A stretch of DNA of 64,000 bases from an uncultured Marinicella sp. (GCA_947502925.1 CANNBS010000004.1:124001-188000), one strand, 5' to 3'; positions 16,773-27,049 are shown, counted from the first letter of the stretch. Numbers and translations: made by a program. The notes: generated from the letters alone by a model not told the origin.

Positions 16773-17543
16773 ATGGCTGTTATTATTAAATCACCGGAAG
16801 AAATCGAGAAAATGCGGGCAGCGGGTCAGGATGCTGCTGCGGTATTGGACATGATTACACCTTATGTTCAGCCCGGTGTTACCACCCTGGAACTGGACGA
16901 GCTTTGCCATCGCTTTATTGTTGAGGAGCAAGGCAATATTCCGGCACCATTGAACTATAAAGGCTTCCCTAAATCTATATGCACTTCGGTGAATCAGGTG
17001 ATTTGTCACGGTATTCCCAGTGCAGACCGGGTGCTTAAAGACGGCGATATTATTAATATTGATGTCACGGTGATCAAAGATGGATGGCACGGTGATACCT
17101 CGCGAATGTTTTTCGTTGGTGAGCCGAAACAGCGCGCCAGGCGATTGGTTGAAGTGACTTATGATGCCATGAAGCTGGGAATTGAAATGGTCAAACCGGG
17201 CGTTCGGCTGGGTGATATTGGTGCCGCCATCCAGGCCCATGCCATCAAAAACCGTTATTCTGTGGTTTATGAGTATTGTGGCCATGGCATTGGCAAAACC
17301 TTCCATGAAGATCCACAAGTGTTGCATTATGGTCGTCCAGGCACCGGTTTGGTGTTGGAAAAAGGCATGACTTTTACCATCGAGCCCATGATTAATCTGG
17401 GTAAACGTCACAATAAACTACTGTCTGATGGCTGGACTGTGGTTACCAAAGACCGGTCTTTATCGGCACAATGGGAACACACACTGGCGGTCACTGATGA
17501 TGGTTTTGATGTGCTGACTGAATCCCCTCAATTACCACTTTAA
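16773..17543 (+). CDS. map: Methionine aminopeptidase, type I
   Basis: Removes the initiator methionine from new proteins. All five metal ligands are at the E. coli numbering: D97, D108, H171, E204 and E235, with H79 also conserved. 256 residues, type I without an N-terminal zinc-finger extension. The ATG at 16773 is preceded by an AT-rich leader. The glnD start codon follows three bases after the stop, the usual map-glnD pairing in gammaproteobacteria. Confidence 0.97.
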   Translation: MAVIIKSPEEIEKMRAAGQDAAAVLDMITPYVQPGVTTLELDELCHRFIVEEQGNIPAPLNYKGFPKSICTSVNQVICHGIPSADRVLKDGDIINIDVTVIKDGWHGDTSRMFFVGEPKQRARRLVEVTYDAMKLGIEMVKPGVRLGDIGAAIQAHAIKNRYSVVYEYCGHGIGKTFHEDPQVLHYGRPGTGLVLEKGMTFTIEPMINLGKRHNKLLSDGWTVVTKDRSLSAQWEHTLAVTDDGFDVLTESPQLPL

Positions 17544-17546
17544 TTC

Positions 17547-20156
17547 ATGGCGCTGCTGGCCCCACCGGATCACGCTGAAGAATACCTCAATATTATTGCG
17601 CTCGATACGGTTGAGGATGATGATTATCTGGCGGTATTAAAACAACTGTTACAGCAAGCCGAAGAAAAAATTAACGTCGATTTTTATCGCTGGCGAAACA
17701 TCACCCGTTTAGTTAAAACCCGTGCCTGGCTGGTGGAGCAATTCGTTTTAGAGCTGTGGTTGCGCTGTGATTTACATCACCACGATTTAACCCTGGTGGC
17801 TGTGGGTGGATTTGGTCGCGGTGACTTGCAGCCTTATTCTGATGTTGATTTGCTGATTTTATTTGAAGATGAATTACCTGAAGAAGCGGTCAGCTTATTT
17901 ATTCAAAACCTTTGGGATTTAGGCCTCGATGTGGGTCATGCAGTGCGCACGGTTGAAGAAACTGTGGCATTGGCTGAAAGCAACATTTCGGTAACCACCA
18001 ATCTGATGGAAAGTCGTTATCTACGTGGTAACCCGGATTTATACCGCCGCATGATGACCTTAACCGATGACCAGCATATGTGGTCAGGCCGTGATTTCTT
18101 TCAGGCTAAATATGCTGAACAACAAGAACGGCACCGAAAATGTGGCGGCAGTGCCTATAATCTGGAACCCAATATCAAGGAAGGGCCGGGCGGTTTGCGG
18201 GATATTCAAATGGTGACCTGGGTGGCACAACGTCACTTTCATGTACCGTCCATGCATGGTTTGGTGGATGTGGGATTTTTGCATCCTGATGAATATGTGC
18301 GCTTGCAAAAAGGCTTGCGAAAATTGTGGAAAATTCGCTTTGCGCTACATCTGTTAGCAGGGCGCAAGGAAGACCGTTTGTTATTTGACTATCAAAAACA
18401 GCTGGCACTGGTGTTTGGTTGCGACGATGATGATGAATCCCTGGGTGTGGAAAAATTCATGCAGAATTATTACCGCAATGCCATGCGATTAGAGCAGCTC
18501 AACATGCGGCTGTTACAATTGTTTAAAGAAAATATTTTACAAAGTAACGAAGACAAGCAGGTCACCCGCATTAATGAAGATTTTTCCATTATAAACGGTT
18601 TCTTAGAAGTCAATGACCGACAAGTTTTCTTGGATCGGCCGGCGGCTTTGTTTGAGTTGTTTCATCATTATCAACAAAACCCCAATGTCTATGGCATCCG
18701 CGCCAACACCCAGCGTCATGTCAGTATGAGTTTACATTTAATTGACGATGATTTCCGTCATGATGACACGGTCAAGGACATTTTCTTAACTATTTTTAAG
18801 CACAAAAATCTGGTGTTCAGTCAGCTGAATCTGATGAATGCTCTGGGTGTTTTGGGTCAGTTTTTACCGGTGTTCGGTCGCATTGTCGGCCGCATGCAAT
18901 ATGATTTGTTTCATATGTACACGGTGGATCAGCACACCTTATTTGTGGTGCGTAATATTCGACAAATTTTTCTCGATGACGACAGCCATCCACTGGCGCA
19001 TAAGGTGGCCGGTCAGTTTAAACGACCTTATGTTTTACACCTGGCCGGTTTTTTTCATGACATCGGTAAAGGCCGCGGCGGCGATCATTCTGAACTCGGT
19101 GCTGAAGAGGCCCGTTTATTTGCCCGGGAATTCAAATTGCCTAAAGCCGATGGTCAACTGCTGGAATGGCTGGTCAGACACCATCTGGTGATGTCGGTGG
19201 TGGCACAAAAACAGGACATTAATGACCCTGAGGTGATTCAACGCTTTGCTGAACTGGTGAGGCGTCAACGTTACTTGGATGCCTTATATATTTTAACCAT
19301 TGCCGATATTGAAGGCACCGATCCTAAACTGTGGAATTCTTATAAAGACAGCTTGCTCAGCGAATTGTATCTGCGCACCACGGTGCATTTAGACACCTCT
19401 CAACAAGCCGATGCGGTGGAGCAGGGTAAAGCAGAAGCCCGTGAGTTAATTCCAGATGACCAGTTGTCTTCGATTGAGTCATTATGGCAAAAAATCCCAG
19501 AACGATTTTTTGATTACGCCACCCCCGAGCAGGTGGCGTCAGTCAGTCTGGCTATTGTTGACAATCTGGGACAGGACACCGTATGTGTGACCGATCGTCA
19601 CGATGATGGCTTTGAGGTGATGCTGTATGGCGAGAACCAATTGGGCTTGTTTCATCAAGTGGTGGAGGTGTTTTCAAACCACCACATCAGTGTGGTTAAT
19701 GCCCGTATTTTCAGTGGCAGTGACGGCCGTATCCTGGATCATTTTCATTGCCTCGGTGAATACGATGAAGACTTGTTGGCGCATATTGAATCAGCTTTGT
19801 TGATGGCTCTGAAAACACCGGTACGGGAAATACGTAAACGCGATATGGTGGCCACACGGCGCGAGCGATTATTTATAGAAATGCCGGAAATTACCTTTGC
19901 CAAAGGGCGTAATAACAGTGAAACACGGGTTGATATTAAATGTTCGGATCACGATGGTCTATTGGTTAACTTAACCCGTATTTTCGTGTCCCATGGGATT
20001 GATATGCAGGCAGCCAAAATCGCCACATTTGGTCATCGTGCTGAGGACGTTTTTTGGTTATCGGTGAACCAACAAGCACTCCCGGCGGATTTACAACAAA
20101 TTATTGCCGCTGAATTTAAGTCTTTGCTCAGTGATTTATCAGCCGAAGGACATTAA
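17547..20156 (+). CDS. glnD: Bifunctional uridylyltransferase/uridylyl-removing enzyme GlnD
   Basis: Nitrogen sensor that adds UMP to PII proteins when glutamine is low and removes it when glutamine is high. Nucleotidyltransferase motif GGFGRGDLQPYSDVDLLIL at 87-105, then the GlnE-like helical region, the HD hydrolase motif FHDIGKGRGGDHSELG near residues 503-518, and two ACT domains in the last 180 residues. 869 residues, full length. Its TAA stop is formed by the left copy of the target duplication of the miniature element that follows directly, with no change to the reading frame. Confidence 0.97.
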   Translation: MALLAPPDHAEEYLNIIALDTVEDDDYLAVLKQLLQQAEEKINVDFYRWRNITRLVKTRAWLVEQFVLELWLRCDLHHHDLTLVAVGGFGRGDLQPYSDVDLLILFEDELPEEAVSLFIQNLWDLGLDVGHAVRTVEETVALAESNISVTTNLMESRYLRGNPDLYRRMMTLTDDQHMWSGRDFFQAKYAEQQERHRKCGGSAYNLEPNIKEGPGGLRDIQMVTWVAQRHFHVPSMHGLVDVGFLHPDEYVRLQKGLRKLWKIRFALHLLAGRKEDRLLFDYQKQLALVFGCDDDDESLGVEKFMQNYYRNAMRLEQLNMRLLQLFKENILQSNEDKQVTRINEDFSIINGFLEVNDRQVFLDRPAALFELFHHYQQNPNVYGIRANTQRHVSMSLHLIDDDFRHDDTVKDIFLTIFKHKNLVFSQLNLMNALGVLGQFLPVFGRIVGRMQYDLFHMYTVDQHTLFVVRNIRQIFLDDDSHPLAHKVAGQFKRPYVLHLAGFFHDIGKGRGGDHSELGAEEARLFAREFKLPKADGQLLEWLVRHHLVMSVVAQKQDINDPEVIQRFAELVRRQRYLDALYILTIADIEGTDPKLWNSYKDSLLSELYLRTTVHLDTSQQADAVEQGKAEARELIPDDQLSSIESLWQKIPERFFDYATPEQVASVSLAIVDNLGQDTVCVTDRHDDGFEVMLYGENQLGLFHQVVEVFSNHHISVVNARIFSGSDGRILDHFHCLGEYDEDLLAHIESALLMALKTPVREIRKRDMVATRRERLFIEMPEITFAKGRNNSETRVDIKCSDHDGLLVNLTRIFVSHGIDMQAAKIATFGHRAEDVFWLSVNQQALPADLQQIIAAEFKSLLSDLSAEGH

Positions 20157-20381
20157 GAGACCTCTGCATAAGTCATGATTTAAGTAAAAATGTCTGAAAT
20201 CCCGAATTTCTTCGTCAGCATAATTCATCTGGAATGAATTATCACGGAAGCCCCGAAGGGGTGAAGCGCATGGAAGCGTTGAATAAAACTTAGCAATAGC
20301 TTGGCTATTACTTGCGTTTCCTTCCTTGAATTTCAGAATTTCAGTCATTTTTTCAATAACCCAGACTTATGCAGAGGTCTC
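20157..20381. mobile_element. Miniature inverted-repeat transposable element (225 bp, no transposase)
   Basis: Bounded by perfect 18-base inverted repeats: GAGACCTCTGCATAAGTC at 20157-20174 and its reverse complement at 20364-20381. The flanks are identical 5-base direct repeats ATTAA (20152-20156 and 20382-20386), the target-site duplication. Inside are two short hairpins (CCCC-GAA-GGGG near 20252 and AATAGC-TTG-GCTATT near 20295) and no credible gene. The ends resemble those of IS5-family elements, so an IS5-like transposase elsewhere in the genome probably moves it; that is inference. It sits exactly between the convergent glnD and GST genes, and the duplicated ATTAA supplies the stop codons of both. 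Confidence 0.85.
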
Positions 20382-20382
20382 A

Positions 20383-21051
20383 TTAAATCAAATTTCGACC
20401 CGCTTCTTGTAATTGTTTTTCGTCAATCTCGCTCGGCGGAACGCTGATACCTTTTTGTACCGCCGGACGCGTGGCGATTTCAGCCACCCAGCGTTTGAGG
20501 TGTTTATAGGGTTCAATATCCACACCAGACCATTCATGGGTATGGACCCAACACCAGTTAGCCATATCAGCGATCGAATAATCGCCCGCTAAATAGCTGT
20601 TGTCGGCTAAATGCGTGTCCAGGACTGAAAATAGACGTTTCACTTCCTTTTGATAACGTTCAATGGCGGCAGGGATTTTTTCGGGGAAATAACGATAAAA
20701 TACATTGGCCTGGCCCATCATCGGACCGACACCGCCCATCTGAAACATCAGCCACTGAATCACCTGTGAACGGGCTTTGGTTTCTGACGGCAGAAACTGA
20801 CCATACTTATCGGCTAAATAGATCATGATGGCGCCACTTTCAAACACCGCGAATTCATCACCATCGGCATCAGCTTCAGTGTCAACAATGGCAGGAATTC
20901 GACCGTTGGGATTGATGTTTAAAAAGGCTTCAGATTTTTGTTCATTTTTATCAAAGTCAATAACATGAACATTATAATCAACGCCCAACTCTTCTAATAA
21001 AACAGAGATTTTATGGCCGTTTGGGGTGGCGGCTGTGTAGAGCTGTATCAT
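20383..21051 (-). CDS. yfcG: Glutathione S-transferase family protein, YfcG-like
   Basis: Cytosolic GST-fold protein, 222 residues. N-terminal thioredoxin-like domain begins [22 protein letters not shown], with GRIPAIVD and the glutathione-binding [13 protein letters not shown] around 70-85; an all-helical C-terminal domain follows. The TPNG(H)KI active-site region and GMG-like C-half match the YfcG/Ure2p-like group, which act as disulfide-bond reductases with glutathione. Its TAA stop comes from the right-hand target duplication of the adjacent miniature element. It is convergent with glnD and 48 bases upstream of nothing obvious on its own strand; regulation not visible. Confidence 0.86.
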   Translation of the reverse strand: MIQLYTAATPNGHKISVLLEELGVDYNVHVIDFDKNEQKSEAFLNINPNGRIPAIVDTEADADGDEFAVFESGAIMIYLADKYGQFLPSETKARSQVIQWLMFQMGGVGPMMGQANVFYRYFPEKIPAAIERYQKEVKRLFSVLDTHLADNSYLAGDYSIADMANWCWVHTHEWSGVDIEPYKHLKRWVAEIATRPAVQKGISVPPSEIDEKQLQEAGRNLI

Positions 21052-21098
21052 TTTTCACCTGCATAAATCAGTTATTATAACGTCTGAGGCGTCAGGCG

Positions 21099-23648
21099 TT
21101 AAGGCTCAATCGGTATAATCAACTGCTGTGCCGGTTCTCGCAAATTATAACAAGAGGCCATGGCCGCGCCATAGGCGCCGGTGTTGGCAATCAATAACAC
21201 ATCGCCAACATGGGTAGCGGGCATCGGCCGATCTATGCCTAAAATATCACCGGTTTCACACATCGGCCCGACAATATTGGCGCTTAAATCACAGACTTGG
21301 TCCAGGCGTGTTAAATTAACAATATTATGCCAGGCGCCGTATAAGGCCGGGCGAATCAGAGAATTCATGCCTGTTTCCAGACCGATATAACCTTGCTGAC
21401 CTTTGAGTTTAGTTTGTGTGACTTTAGCCAACAGGACGCCTGAGTGTGCCACCAGAAACCGACCCGGTTCCATCCACAGATCAACCTGCGGGTGGTGTTT
21501 TTTAAAATCAAGCAGCGATTCATTGAGGGCTTTAAGGTCCAAACCGCTGTCGCCCGGGTTTTCTTTAATGCCTAAACCACCACCGACATTAATCACTTTA
21601 ACATCATTAAAATAGTCTAAGCCCCGGGCTAAGAAATGGGCAATGCGTTGCCAGTTTTGGTGGTCTAAAATGCCGCTGCCGGTATGGGCATGTAAGCCTT
21701 TAACATGAATATGATGGCGCTGACACCAGTCAGCCAGTTTCGGTAATTCGCTTTCAGGGATGCCGAATTTTGATTGTTCACCGGCGGTGCGGACGTAACG
21801 ATGATGGCCGCTGCCATGGCCCGGATCAAGACGCAAAATAACATCATGATTTTTAAACACATCCGGATAATCATACAATAATCCGGGATTATCAATGGTG
21901 GTGGCGATGCCTTGTTCAAGGGCCTGGCGATATTCTTCAATCGGTGCAAAATTGGGTGTGAATAACAGCGATTCGAAATCCGGTTGCGGGTTGATTTCTA
22001 AGCAACGCCGAATCTCACCGGGTGATACGGTTTCAAGGCCAATGCCCTGTTGATCCATAATCGATAGAATGTCCGGGTGTGGATTTGCCTTCATGGCGTA
22101 GAAAAACCGATCCACTGCGGTGAGTGATTTCAGGGTTTTAATTTGTTCATTGATGGTTTCTAAGTCATAGACATAACAGGGCGAATGGTGTTCGGCTAAA
22201 TCCAGCAAATGTGATCTTTTTTGTTGCCACCATGTTGGTGACACAGGTTTGTCCTGGGTGCGACTGGCCACCAAATCTGCCCAGCTGGGGCCAAATTCAT
22301 CGCGTTCAGGTAATCGGGTGATTAACACTTCGTGTAAAGCGCGGGCCAGCTTGTCGGCCTGATCTTCGTCCACCACAAAGGTCTGATTTAAATCATTGGA
22401 TGACTGGGTGGTGATATAAATACGTTGATCGGCAAAGGTGGCGACCACTGCAGCAATGGTGTCAGCCAAGGCCCTAATACGGTAGCCCACCAAAGTCACG
22501 GCTGAACAGTTGTCAATAATATTGACGTCACACAACGGTTCAAGTCGTTGTTGCAGTTGCGATAACAGAGCCGGGGTTATGACATTATCCACCGCATCCA
22601 GCGACACGGTCACATTGGTTTGGGCAGTGGAAATTAAATCCACCGATAAACCCAGATCTTTATAAACGGCAAACAAATCACTGATAAAACCGGCCTGGTG
22701 CCACATATTAACCGATTCCATCGACACCAGTGTAACCTGGTGGCGGGTGTTAATGGCGCTGACCCGAGGTTTTTTCGGGCTGAATTCGTGTTTAAGTACG
22801 GTGCCGGGTGCTTCTGGCCTGCGGCTGTTTTTAATGTAAATCGGGATACCATGTTGTTCAGCCGGCAGTATTGAACGCGGGTGAATGACGCTACCACCAC
22901 TGGCGGCAATTTCACGTGCCTCCTGGTAGCCTAAACGCAATAATAATTTAGCCTGTGGAATTTGATGAGGGTTGGCACTGAAAATACCATCCACATCGGT
23001 CCAAATTTCAATTCGTTGTGCATTGAGCAAAACCGCCATATACGCCGCTGAGGTGTCAGAACCACTGCGTCCTAAAAGCACCGTTTGGCCGGTTTCGTCG
23101 GCAGCAAAAAAACCCGGCATCATATAAAAAGAGTGATTTAGGCTTTGTTGAACCTGTGGGTCAGGTTGCACCGCACATTTGGCCGATAAGACACGAGAAT
23201 GCGGGTTTCGGTGGTCATCAACCGTGGTGGTCAGCCAGTCTTTGGGGTTCAGGCTGTGCACCTGCATAAACTTGCTGACATGTGCAACAAATAAACGATG
23301 GCTAATACATTCGCCCCAGGATAATAATTGGGCTTGCTGATAATCATCGAGATGAGTCAGATCGCATAATGCCTTAAGTTGCTCTAAATCAGCCTGTAAA
23401 TCCGCCCATGGATGATTAAACTCTTTAGCCAAGGTCTTGAGACTCTGGCTGACGGACTTATATACAGATTGCCCTGTTTTGATTTTTGTTTCCAGTGTAT
23501 TGGTCAGACCGTAACAGGCTGAATGAACCAGTAACACCTGGTAACCTTGTTCAATATTTTGGCTGATTTGATGTAGAATGGTGCGCCATTGCGCGGCTGT
23601 TGAGACCGAGCTGCCACCAAACTTAAGTATGCGCCATTGATTGTCCAT
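21099..23648 (-). CDS. lysAC: Bifunctional aspartate kinase / diaminopimelate decarboxylase (LysC-LysA fusion)
   Basis: Carries the first and last steps of lysine synthesis in one chain of 849 residues. The aspartate kinase part (about 1-460) starts with LKFGGSSVST and has two ACT domains for feedback control. A PLP-dependent fold-III decarboxylase (about 480-849) follows, with the PLP lysine K520 in FYAMKANPHP, a Gly-rich AHTGSG phosphate site and MCETGDIL near the C-terminus. I chose the ATG at 23648, giving MDNQWRILKFGG; the alternative TTG at 23669 adds seven residues. The fusion is a known trait of Xanthomonadales and some other gammaproteobacteria. It diverges from the LonC-like gene. 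Confidence 0.95.
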   Translation of the reverse strand: MDNQWRILKFGGSSVSTAAQWRTILHQISQNIEQGYQVLLVHSACYGLTNTLETKIKTGQSVYKSVSQSLKTLAKEFNHPWADLQADLEQLKALCDLTHLDDYQQAQLLSWGECISHRLFVAHVSKFMQVHSLNPKDWLTTTVDDHRNPHSRVLSAKCAVQPDPQVQQSLNHSFYMMPGFFAADETGQTVLLGRSGSDTSAAYMAVLLNAQRIEIWTDVDGIFSANPHQIPQAKLLLRLGYQEAREIAASGGSVIHPRSILPAEQHGIPIYIKNSRRPEAPGTVLKHEFSPKKPRVSAINTRHQVTLVSMESVNMWHQAGFISDLFAVYKDLGLSVDLISTAQTNVTVSLDAVDNVITPALLSQLQQRLEPLCDVNIIDNCSAVTLVGYRIRALADTIAAVVATFADQRIYITTQSSNDLNQTFVVDEDQADKLARALHEVLITRLPERDEFGPSWADLVASRTQDKPVSPTWWQQKRSHLLDLAEHHSPCYVYDLETINEQIKTLKSLTAVDRFFYAMKANPHPDILSIMDQQGIGLETVSPGEIRRCLEINPQPDFESLLFTPNFAPIEEYRQALEQGIATTIDNPGLLYDYPDVFKNHDVILRLDPGHGSGHHRYVRTAGEQSKFGIPESELPKLADWCQRHHIHVKGLHAHTGSGILDHQNWQRIAHFLARGLDYFNDVKVINVGGGLGIKENPGDSGLDLKALNESLLDFKKHHPQVDLWMEPGRFLVAHSGVLLAKVTQTKLKGQQGYIGLETGMNSLIRPALYGAWHNIVNLTRLDQVCDLSANIVGPMCETGDILGIDRPMPATHVGDVLLIANTGAYGAAMASCYNLREPAQQLIIPIEP

Positions 23649-23731
23649 GGAAATGCTGACAAAAAGCAAACTTTAGGGGAAAACCGAGTGCCATGCAAGC
23701 ATAATTTTTTACTTTAAGCGATGAGGAAACC

Positions 23732-26101
23732 ATGAAACACCCAACACAACTAAAAGGAAGCGAAGTCAGATGGCGCTGTGATGCCGATCAATTGGGCTTT
23801 GAAACAACCCGGGACGTAACACCGGTACAAGGAGTGGTGGGTCAAGATGACGCGGTGGATGCACTTCGGTTCGCCATTGAATGTCGCGCTTTTGGGCAGA
23901 ATGTGTACGTGCGTGGATTAAGTGGAACCGGACGTATGAGCATGGTTTCAGATATTTTAAAGGCGTCACAGCCGCAGGTTGACCGCAAAAAAGAACATTG
24001 CTACGTGGCTAACTTTGAACAACCTGATCGCCCGAAACTGATTACTTTATCAGCCGGTGAAGGATCTCAGTTAAGCCAGTTAATGGATGAGCTGGCAACG
24101 TATATTGCCGAGGATTTGCGTGAATCCTTAGACTCTGAAGTCATGGCCAAACAAAAATCGCAGGCAGAAGATAATCTGCAAGATGCCATTAAGGACATTA
24201 CGGCGCCATTTGAAAAGGAGCTCAAAGAACAGGGATTGGCGATGATGAATGTACAATCTAAACAAGGCACCCAAACCATTATTGTGCCGGTGGTGGATGG
24301 TCAGGCTTTAGACCCGAAAAGCTGGCAGGAAAAAGTAACTGCAGGTGACATCAGCGAACAAACCCAAAAACAGCTGATGGAAAAACAGCAAAAATACACA
24401 CGTCAGTTGGAAGACATCAGTCGGCAGGTTAATGAAGCCAAAAAGCTCGGCTACAAAGACATTCGCACAGTGATGGAAAGCCATGTGTCGTCATTACTGG
24501 ATACCCAAATTAAAGCCATTGAGGAACAATTTAATAACTCCGATGTGTCGCGTTTTTTAGAGGCACTTAAACAGGATGTCATTGAGCAGTATTTTTATAA
24601 AAAGAATAAAAAATATAACCCCAGAGAGCGTTATGCGGTCAATGTTTTATTAAAAAGGAGCACCGATAAGCTCAGTCCGATTGTGGCTGAACGGGTGCCG
24701 ACTTTACAGAATTTACTGGGTACCATCGAAAGTAAGTGGGGTGAGAATGGTCCTGTAATGGCCGACCACATGAGTATTACCGGTGGTTCTTTGTTACAGG
24801 CTGATGATGGTTTTCTGGTACTTGATGCCCGGGATTTAATGACCGAACCCGGTGCCTGGAAGATACTGAAGCGTACCTTAAAAAATGGTTTATTGGAAAT
24901 TGTCCCGGCAGAGATGAGTTGGCCTTTTGGACAGCCTTCGTTAAAACCGGAGCCGATTCCGGTTAACGTTCGGGTGATTTTACTGGGTGATGCCGGTTTG
25001 TATTATATGCTGGATAATGGAGATGCTGATTTCTCGGAATTGTTTAAGGTGTTGTCGGATTTTGACTCGGTGATTGACCGAAATGCCCGGGGTTTTGAAC
25101 ACTACAGCGCCATTATTGCAAAAATAATAAAAGAAGATAAGCTGTTGCCTTTCACCGCTGATGCGGTGGCGGCTTTAATTGAACATGGTGCGCGTATTTG
25201 TGCGCAAAAAGATAAACTCACTGCGCGTTTTTCACGGATTGCTGACATTGCCCGTGAAGCTCATTATGTGGCAACAAAGCAAAAGCAGCAGCAGGTTAAC
25301 GGCGGCGATGTGACCACGGCCATTCAACGCACCAAGCGGCGCGCCGGTTTGCCCGCCAGAAAATTTCGCGAACGGCTGGCTAACGGCACCCTCAATGTGG
25401 CCACATCAGGCAATCAAGTGGGACAGATTAATGGTTTGGCGGTGATTCATGCCGGTCCGATTGTCTATGGTTTCCCGTCACGCATTACCGCTTCCATTGG
25501 TGCAGGACGCGCGGGTGTCATAGATATCGAGGGCAAAGCCGGTAAATCGGGCTCCATCCACACCAAGGGTTTTGAAATATTAGGCGGGTTATTGCGCCAT
25601 ATGCTGCCCCTAAAACATCCATTAACGTTTTCTGCTTCTGTGGCCTTTGAGCAAAGCTATGGTGGTATTGATGGTGATTCAGCCTCGGGGGCTGAGTTTT
25701 GTTGCTTAATTTCAGAACTTACCCAAATCCCCATTAATCAGGGCATCAGCATGACCGGCGCCATCGATCAGCATGGATTAATTCAAGCCATTGGCGGTGT
25801 GAATGAGAAAATTGAAGGTTTTTATGATGCCTGTGCACTGACCGGCTTAAATGGTCAGCAAGGCGTTGTTATTCCTGCCAGTAATGCCGGAGACTTAATG
25901 CTGCGACCGGATGTACAGCAGGCCTGTGTTGATGGTCAGTTCAGTGTTTTTGCGGTTGAAAATATCAGTCAGGCCATGGAAATATTGATGGGTCAGCCGG
26001 CCGGATTGCTGGTGGATGGTGCCTATGCTGAAAACAGTATTATGGGTAAGGCCATGAAAAAAGCCCGTCAATTTTGGCAGCATGTTAATGATAAAAAATA
26101 A
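23732..26101 (+). CDS. Lon-related (LonC/YcbZ-type) ATP-dependent protease-like protein
   Basis: 789-residue protein with an AAA_32-type N-terminal ATPase region and a C-terminal Lon protease domain. The Walker A is degenerate (VRGLSGTGRMSM at about 60-71), normal for this family. The Ser-Lys dyad is S650 in DGDSAS and K693 in GGVNEKIEGF, 43 residues apart as in Lon. A long helical insertion (about 120-270) interrupts the ATPase region. Substrates unknown. It is monocistronic and divergent from lysAC across 83 bases. Confidence 0.9.
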   Translation: MKHPTQLKGSEVRWRCDADQLGFETTRDVTPVQGVVGQDDAVDALRFAIECRAFGQNVYVRGLSGTGRMSMVSDILKASQPQVDRKKEHCYVANFEQPDRPKLITLSAGEGSQLSQLMDELATYIAEDLRESLDSEVMAKQKSQAEDNLQDAIKDITAPFEKELKEQGLAMMNVQSKQGTQTIIVPVVDGQALDPKSWQEKVTAGDISEQTQKQLMEKQQKYTRQLEDISRQVNEAKKLGYKDIRTVMESHVSSLLDTQIKAIEEQFNNSDVSRFLEALKQDVIEQYFYKKNKKYNPRERYAVNVLLKRSTDKLSPIVAERVPTLQNLLGTIESKWGENGPVMADHMSITGGSLLQADDGFLVLDARDLMTEPGAWKILKRTLKNGLLEIVPAEMSWPFGQPSLKPEPIPVNVRVILLGDAGLYYMLDNGDADFSELFKVLSDFDSVIDRNARGFEHYSAIIAKIIKEDKLLPFTADAVAALIEHGARICAQKDKLTARFSRIADIAREAHYVATKQKQQQVNGGDVTTAIQRTKRRAGLPARKFRERLANGTLNVATSGNQVGQINGLAVIHAGPIVYGFPSRITASIGAGRAGVIDIEGKAGKSGSIHTKGFEILGGLLRHMLPLKHPLTFSASVAFEQSYGGIDGDSASGAEFCCLISELTQIPINQGISMTGAIDQHGLIQAIGGVNEKIEGFYDACALTGLNGQQGVVIPASNAGDLMLRPDVQQACVDGQFSVFAVENISQAMEILMGQPAGLLVDGAYAENSIMGKAMKKARQFWQHVNDKK

Positions 26102-26228
26102 CAAACGAAACATCAGTTAAAATTGTGACGGCGGTCTAAAAAGTTAATTTATTTTTCAATAATAATGGGTATCTTAATGATATAAATGCAATTGTTTATC
26201 AGCAGATTTGAAGATTTTTTAAATTTTT

Positions 26229-26271
26229 GTTAAAATAGTTTTAACTTTGAACTAACATACCCATATTGGGT
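26229..26271. promoter_or_regulatory. Paired inverted repeats upstream of the outer-membrane-like gene
   Basis: In the 207-base gap before the 26309 gene lie GTTAAAA-TAG-TTTTAAC (26229-26245, perfect 7-base arms) and ACCCA-TAT-TGGGT (26259-26271, perfect 5-base arms). The gap is otherwise AT-rich. Either could be an operator, but no regulator is recognised. Confidence 0.35.
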
Positions 26272-26308
26272 CTTAGGTTTTAGTTGTTAAAGTGAGTTGG
26301 GAGTGAAT

Positions 26309-27049
26309 ATGAAGCGATATCTAATCACAGTTTGTTTGTTTTTGTTGAGCGCTGTGGCTGTGGGTCAAACAGCCCAGAAAAGCCTGCAACAAACATCTCA
26401 GCTTCAACTACAGCCACCCACACAATTCACCTATACAGGTAGCGATTGGTTATTAAGTGATTCTATGTATGCCGATGAGTATGCGTATGATTTACTGAAA
26501 CCGCAAAATCACCAAAATTCATATTTAGGCACGCAGCATAACATCTACGGACAACAGCTTATGTTTCGCATGCAATTTGCCGACTGGTTGTCGCTACGCT
26601 TAGGCGTGTACGATGACAACCAAGCTAATGATCTGTTTATGTCGGTTCCTCAGCACAATAAAACCAGTCGCCATAACGATTTAGGTTACCAGTTGGGGGT
26701 TAGTTCGGTGTTGGATATCAATTCAAACTGGCGATTTGGTGTAGACTTAAGCACAGGTCAGGTATCCGGTGACATACTGGGTTTGTATCAGGATCAGTTA
26801 GACACCACCAGTTTTGGTTTAGGTGTGCGCAATCAGCGTTTTGGTGCCAGTTTACATTCTGACTTTGCCGCAAGCCGACAAAACAGTGCCCTGTATCGTT
26901 CCAGTATTGATTTGCAGGTGGATTGGCACTTTAATAAAGACGGTACCCTGTCTTTCGGTGCCAGAAGACATATGAATGATAATGTCGCCACGAATCTGGA
27001 TCAATTCACCGGCACCGTTCCTTACATCAAATTTAAACACAATCTATAA
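26309..27049 (+). CDS. Predicted secreted outer-membrane-like protein, unknown family
   Basis: Not recognised as a named family. 246 residues with a signal peptide (MKRYLITVCLFLLSAVAVG, cleavage near 19). The mature part has repeating alternating-polarity strands (LSLRLGVYDD, RFGVDLSTGQVSG, RFGASLHSDF, LQVDWHFNKD, PYIKFKHNL), as in small beta-barrels. The ATG at 26309 is chosen because GGGAG lies at the right distance and a signal peptide follows; an upstream TTG at 26297 would add four residues. It lies nine bases before lolB, so it may be co-transcribed with it. Confidence 0.65.
   Translation: MKRYLITVCLFLLSAVAVGQTAQKSLQQTSQLQLQPPTQFTYTGSDWLLSDSMYADEYAYDLLKPQNHQNSYLGTQHNIYGQQLMFRMQFADWLSLRLGVYDDNQANDLFMSVPQHNKTSRHNDLGYQLGVSSVLDINSNWRFGVDLSTGQVSGDILGLYQDQLDTTSFGLGVRNQRFGASLHSDFAASRQNSALYRSSIDLQVDWHFNKDGTLSFGARRHMNDNVATNLDQFTGTVPYIKFKHNL

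Noticed and set aside
16791-17411. 206-codon open frame antisense to map
   Set aside because: Opposite strand of a well-supported map gene with all metal ligands; no recognisable protein features.
20139-20348. 69-codon open frame inside the miniature element
   Set aside because: It covers the element's terminal repeat and overlaps the glnD end; no transposase motif, so it is chance coding of a noncoding element.
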